The translations under genes were made by a program, and so were the position numbers. 41,024 nucleotides of DNA from a virus. Under the pieces are notes generated by a model, which saw nothing but the letters and a program-made list of their open reading frames with translations, was not told the DNA's origin and ran no database searches. Below, piece by piece: positions 39,055-41,024 of this stretch. The stretch covers positions 1 to 41,024 of IMG/VR virus record IMGVR_UViG_3300010157_000115, one strand, 5' to 3'. Each line of letters starts with the position of its first letter. Position 1 is the first letter of the stretch.

Positions 39055-39070
39055 GGGGGCCGAAGCCCCC
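39055..39070 (-). terminator. GGGGGC/GCCCCC hairpin with TTCG tetraloop
   Basis: On the minus strand GGGGGC-TTCG-GCCCCC is followed by GTTTAAAA. The UUCG tetraloop on a 6-bp GC stem is exceptionally stable, and the following T-run is short. It lies directly after the stop of the 173-aa gene and before the ribosome site of the 97-aa gene. It may be a partial terminator that reduces expression downstream, or an RNA 3'-end protector. Confidence 0.7.
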
Positions 39071-39078
39071 AAGATCAA

Positions 39079-39600
39079 TTAAGCAATACGAGAGAACACG
39101 TATGCAGTGGCGCTAGAGAACATAATGCGGAAACAGCCAACGCCTGTTACGCCAGAAGGCACGGTCAACAGACCAGCACCAGCGCCAGAACCAGCGGCGG
39201 CAGCGGCAGACAAGATGCCATTTGTAGCTACAGCAACGGTCACAGTTGATGCGCCAGCAGTGTTGTCGATGTACAAGTCCATTGTGGTGCCAGCAGCAGC
39301 GCCCAAGGCTGCGCCAAGCAAAGTGCCAGTGGGCAAAGTGATGGTGACTGTTCCAACAGAAGTTGAGGTGATGTAGCCAGTAGCAACCTGTGCTGCGGTG
39401 GCCGTAGCCGTTGCGTTAATTGCAGCGGTGCTTGGATGATTCTGGTCAGTAAAAACCAAATTTGAAGTCGTCAGATTGGTGACGCTGGTAGTAACACCAA
39501 GAGTCGCCGTGGTAGTGACTGCACCAGTAGTTGCGTCAATAGAAACGGATTGAAAACCATTTTGCGAACGAACTGGGCCGTTAAAAGTAGTATTTGCCAT
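39079..39600 (-). CDS. conserved virion surface-type protein
   Basis: A 173-aa protein: MANTTFNGPVRSQNGFQSVS, then Thr/Ala-rich strands, with VTITLPTGTLLGAALGAAAG, TTMDLYIDNTAGASTVTVAV and an end VTGVGCFRIMFSSATAYVFS, RIA. The start MANTTFNGPVRS.NGF is a recurring one in phage genes next to the major capsid gene, usually considered head-decoration-like. It is bracketed by two strong hairpins (39055-39070 and 39707-39726), which suggests its level is set separately from the capsid protein. Confidence 0.75.
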   Translation of the reverse strand: MANTTFNGPVRSQNGFQSVSIDATTGAVTTTATLGVTTSVTNLTTSNLVFTDQNHPSTAAINATATATAAQVATGYITSTSVGTVTITLPTGTLLGAALGAAAGTTMDLYIDNTAGASTVTVAVATNGILSAAAAAGSGAGAGLLTVPSGVTGVGCFRIMFSSATAYVFSRIA

Positions 39601-39625
39601 GGCAATTTCCTTACATGCAAGTGGG

Positions 39626-39668
39626 GGTGTTCTGTCTGCATGTCGTCAGCCGGGACTGTCAGAACACC
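39626..39668 (-). promoter_or_regulatory. 9-bp inverted repeat in the leader of the 173-aa gene
   Basis: GGTGTTCTG (39626-39634) and CAGAACACC (39660-39668) are perfect inverted arms around a 25-base loop, between the capsid-gene terminator and the ribosome site of the 173-aa gene. It could be an RNase III-type processing stem or a protein-binding site. I saw no convincing -35/-10 pair in this 150-base gap. Confidence 0.5.
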
Positions 39669-39706
39669 GGATAACCCCGGATTGGAGTCAATATACACCA
39701 AAAGAA

Positions 39707-39726
39707 AAGGGGGCGCAAGCCCCCTT
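39707..39726 (-). terminator. rho-independent terminator after the capsid gene
   Basis: On the minus strand AAGGGGGC-TTGC-GCCCCCTT, a perfect 8-bp stem, is followed by TTCTTTTGG. It lies about 25 bases after the capsid gene stop. The GC core is identical to that of the second hairpin at 39055-39070. Confidence 0.85.
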
Positions 39727-39749
39727 CTCCATATATTTCCTAAGAAATA

Positions 39750-40658
39750 TTAAGCACCGGCAGAGCCGTACATGCCCAGAGGATCAGACCAGCCGAAGCT
39801 GTAACGCTCACGGGACTTGTAGCGGACGTTGCCCGTGTCAAAGTCACCATCCATTGACTGAGCCAGTGGCGAACGCACAAAGTGCTTCATACCATTAGGC
39901 ACATCGGTGGTCAAGTACCAGCCGTTTGTGTCAGTCAGGAAGTGGTTAATGGTGTAGCCATCGGGGATGGAACCATTGTTCTTCAATGCGTTGATGTCGT
40001 TGTCAGCAGTAGACACGCGCAGTTCAGTCTCCAGCAAACGAGTTGCCGTGAACTGCAACGCGGGCGGAACAACCAACTTCTTAGGCTTAGCAGCGATCAG
40101 CAGACCGCGCTCATCTGTCCACAAGCTAATCTGAATAACGGCGTTCTCAAGAGAAGTCTCATTCAGGTCGGCAGGGGTAGAAGGAATGTTGCTGTTGGTG
40201 CCACCAGAAACCAGCGGATGCGATGCGCTAAACAAAGCGACACCATCACCACCAGCGTAGGCATTGCTGAAGCCGTTGTTTAGAACAGCAGCAGCTTTAA
40301 CTTGCTTGGTGTAAGCCATAGCACGAGCCAGAGCTTTGGTGTACCGAGCGGACAACGAGTCATACAAGTTGTCTTCGATTGCCTCTTCCGTCAGGGAGAA
40401 GCCCAAAGCAATGGTTTCGTGGTTGTATCGGGCAGTCCATGCTTCTTGCGCATTGTCATAAGCAATGGCAGAACCCTCGTTTTTAACGGGGGCAGCAGAG
40501 AAACCAGACAGTTTCGTTTCTTCTTCAAAGCTACGCTCAGAGGTTTCGGTTTCATAAATCTCTTTATGCTCCTCACCATATTTTGCGTATTCCAGACCAA
40601 ACAAAGCGTTCAGGCCGGGGAGAAGTTCTTTAAGTAGTTGTGCGCGTGAAATAGCCAT
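39750..40658 (-). CDS. major capsid protein (HK97 fold)
   Basis: A 302-aa phage capsid protein. The N-arm MAISRAQLLKELLPGLNALF, then GLEYAKYGEEHKEIYETETS, is typical of this capsid family. Then comes a core with YNHETIALGFSLTEEAIEDN (spine helix region), AYTKQVKAAAVLNNGF, ALFSASHPLVSGG, SLWTDERGLLIAAKPKKLVV and the C-terminal strand region GNVRYKSRERYSFGWSDPLG. It assembles the head shell. The N-terminal helix is not preceded by a visible separate scaffold or protease gene in the window. TAAGGAGCTAAATC is the ribosome site, and a strong terminator follows. The N-arm is closely matched by the C-terminus of the early protein at 288-659. Confidence 0.93.
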   Translation of the reverse strand: MAISRAQLLKELLPGLNALFGLEYAKYGEEHKEIYETETSERSFEEETKLSGFSAAPVKNEGSAIAYDNAQEAWTARYNHETIALGFSLTEEAIEDNLYDSLSARYTKALARAMAYTKQVKAAAVLNNGFSNAYAGGDGVALFSASHPLVSGGTNSNIPSTPADLNETSLENAVIQISLWTDERGLLIAAKPKKLVVPPALQFTATRLLETELRVSTADNDINALKNNGSIPDGYTINHFLTDTNGWYLTTDVPNGMKHFVRSPLAQSMDGDFDTGNVRYKSRERYSFGWSDPLGMYGSAGA

Positions 40659-40669
40659 GATTTAGCTCC

Positions 40670-41024
40670 TTAGACCGCAGTGGCAGTGTAGTAAGAATGA
40701 GCGCCAAAATTCAATTTGACTTTCAGTTCTGGATACTGGGTGAAAATAATAGTGGATGCGCTAGGGATAGCGACAACACTGCCGGGGACTGCAATCGCAG
40801 CATTGATAGTCACTGTTGTTGCACCAGTAGCCGCAGCCACAGACACAAACGAGCCAGTCTCAATCAGTTGACCATTAGCGGCCACATAAGCCACATCGGT
40901 ACCAACAACCAAAGCGTTTGGTAAGCCAGTACCAGTCAAGGTAATGGTAGTTGAAGAAGACGAACCAGTTGCAGAAGTAACCACGGCAGTCTCAGGAACA
41001 ACACCAACCACGCGCAAGGCAAAG
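40670..41024 (-). CDS. virion protein, 5' end outside the window
   Basis: The reading frame runs open to the edge of the window, so the start lies beyond 41024; a TTG at 41017 is not a convincing start. The visible 118 residues are a Thr/Val-rich beta domain (SSSSTTITLTGTGLPNALVV, GTDVAYVAANGQLIETGSFV, ATTVTINAAIAVPGSVVAIP) ending YPELKVKLNFGAHSYYTATA. It is encoded 11 bp before the capsid gene, and its stop TAA is part of the capsid ribosome site. A head-decoration or fibre-like head protein is likely. Confidence 0.65.
   Translation of the reverse strand, partial: FALRVVGVVPETAVVTSATGSSSSTTITLTGTGLPNALVVGTDVAYVAANGQLIETGSFVSVAAATGATTVTINAAIAVPGSVVAIPSASTIIFTQYPELKVKLNFGAHSYYTATAV

Noticed and set aside
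1-41024. CRISPR arrays, tRNA genes, insertion sequences, integrase
   Set aside because: No regularly spaced repeats of CRISPR type, no cloverleaf that I could recognise, no transposase or integrase motifs. The repeats present are coding tandem repeats in virion genes.

Overview
The window is part of a tailed double-stranded DNA bacteriophage genome (Caudoviricetes). The evidence is an HK97-type major capsid protein, a head-tail adaptor/tail-tube block, a P22 gp10-like tail hub/nozzle protein, giant internal-virion (ejection-type) proteins, a holin/lysozyme cassette and a phage replication module. Very large internal proteins and short tail genes, with no tape-measure or sheath gene in view, suggest a podovirus-like virion. 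A Gram-negative aquatic host is plausible (no signal peptide on the lysozyme, uncultured-freshwater-phage style families), but the host cannot be named from the sequence. GC content looks like about 45-48% by eye. Portal, terminase, DNA polymerase and integrase are not visible.

Layout. 1-8860 is transcribed rightward. Five small unknown early proteins come first, often overlapping by 4-30 bp. They are followed by a Cas4/RecB-like PD-(D/E)XK nuclease, an HNH-like small protein, a small protein, an SNF2 helicase, a conserved coiled-coil protein, a candidate ssDNA-binding protein with a zinc-type Cys cluster and acidic tail, an HTH protein, a terminator, a 949-aa primase-helicase and a small trailing gene. 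A near-consensus sigma70 promoter sits on the stop codon of the helicase gene.

8857-41024 is transcribed leftward and meets the first block tail to tail inside a perfect palindrome. Read in the direction of transcription (right to left) it runs as follows: a truncated virion protein; the major capsid protein; a terminator hairpin; a surface-type virion protein; a second hairpin; a set of tiny Lys/Gly-rich conserved proteins; adaptor and tail-tube proteins; a run of repetitive fibre/decoration proteins; three FN3/lectin-type adhesin paralogues; an accessory fibre protein; a sulfotransferase; an adenylylsulfate-kinase/nucleotidyltransferase fusion; four small membrane proteins (two of them only 50 and 56 aa); a lysozyme; the tail hub protein; and finally repetitive internal-virion proteins, a GNAT-like protein and a 2221-aa polyvalent protein with a HEXXH peptidase motif and an ADP-ribosyltransferase-like module.

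The most notable content is a compact putative sulfation module (26148-27805), translationally coupled between the receptor-binding proteins and the lysis genes. One polypeptide resembles a miniature PAPS synthetase (APS kinase plus HxGH nucleotidyltransferase) and the next is a PAPS-type sulfotransferase. Second is an early protein (288-659) whose C-terminus copies the N-terminal helix of the major capsid protein encoded 39 kb away. Other signals are FN3 domain shuffling among the three adhesins, shared short motifs linking otherwise unrelated virion proteins, paired identical-stem hairpins around the gene next to the capsid gene, and a stop-codon/Shine-Dalgarno fusion (TAAGGA) at about ten gene junctions.
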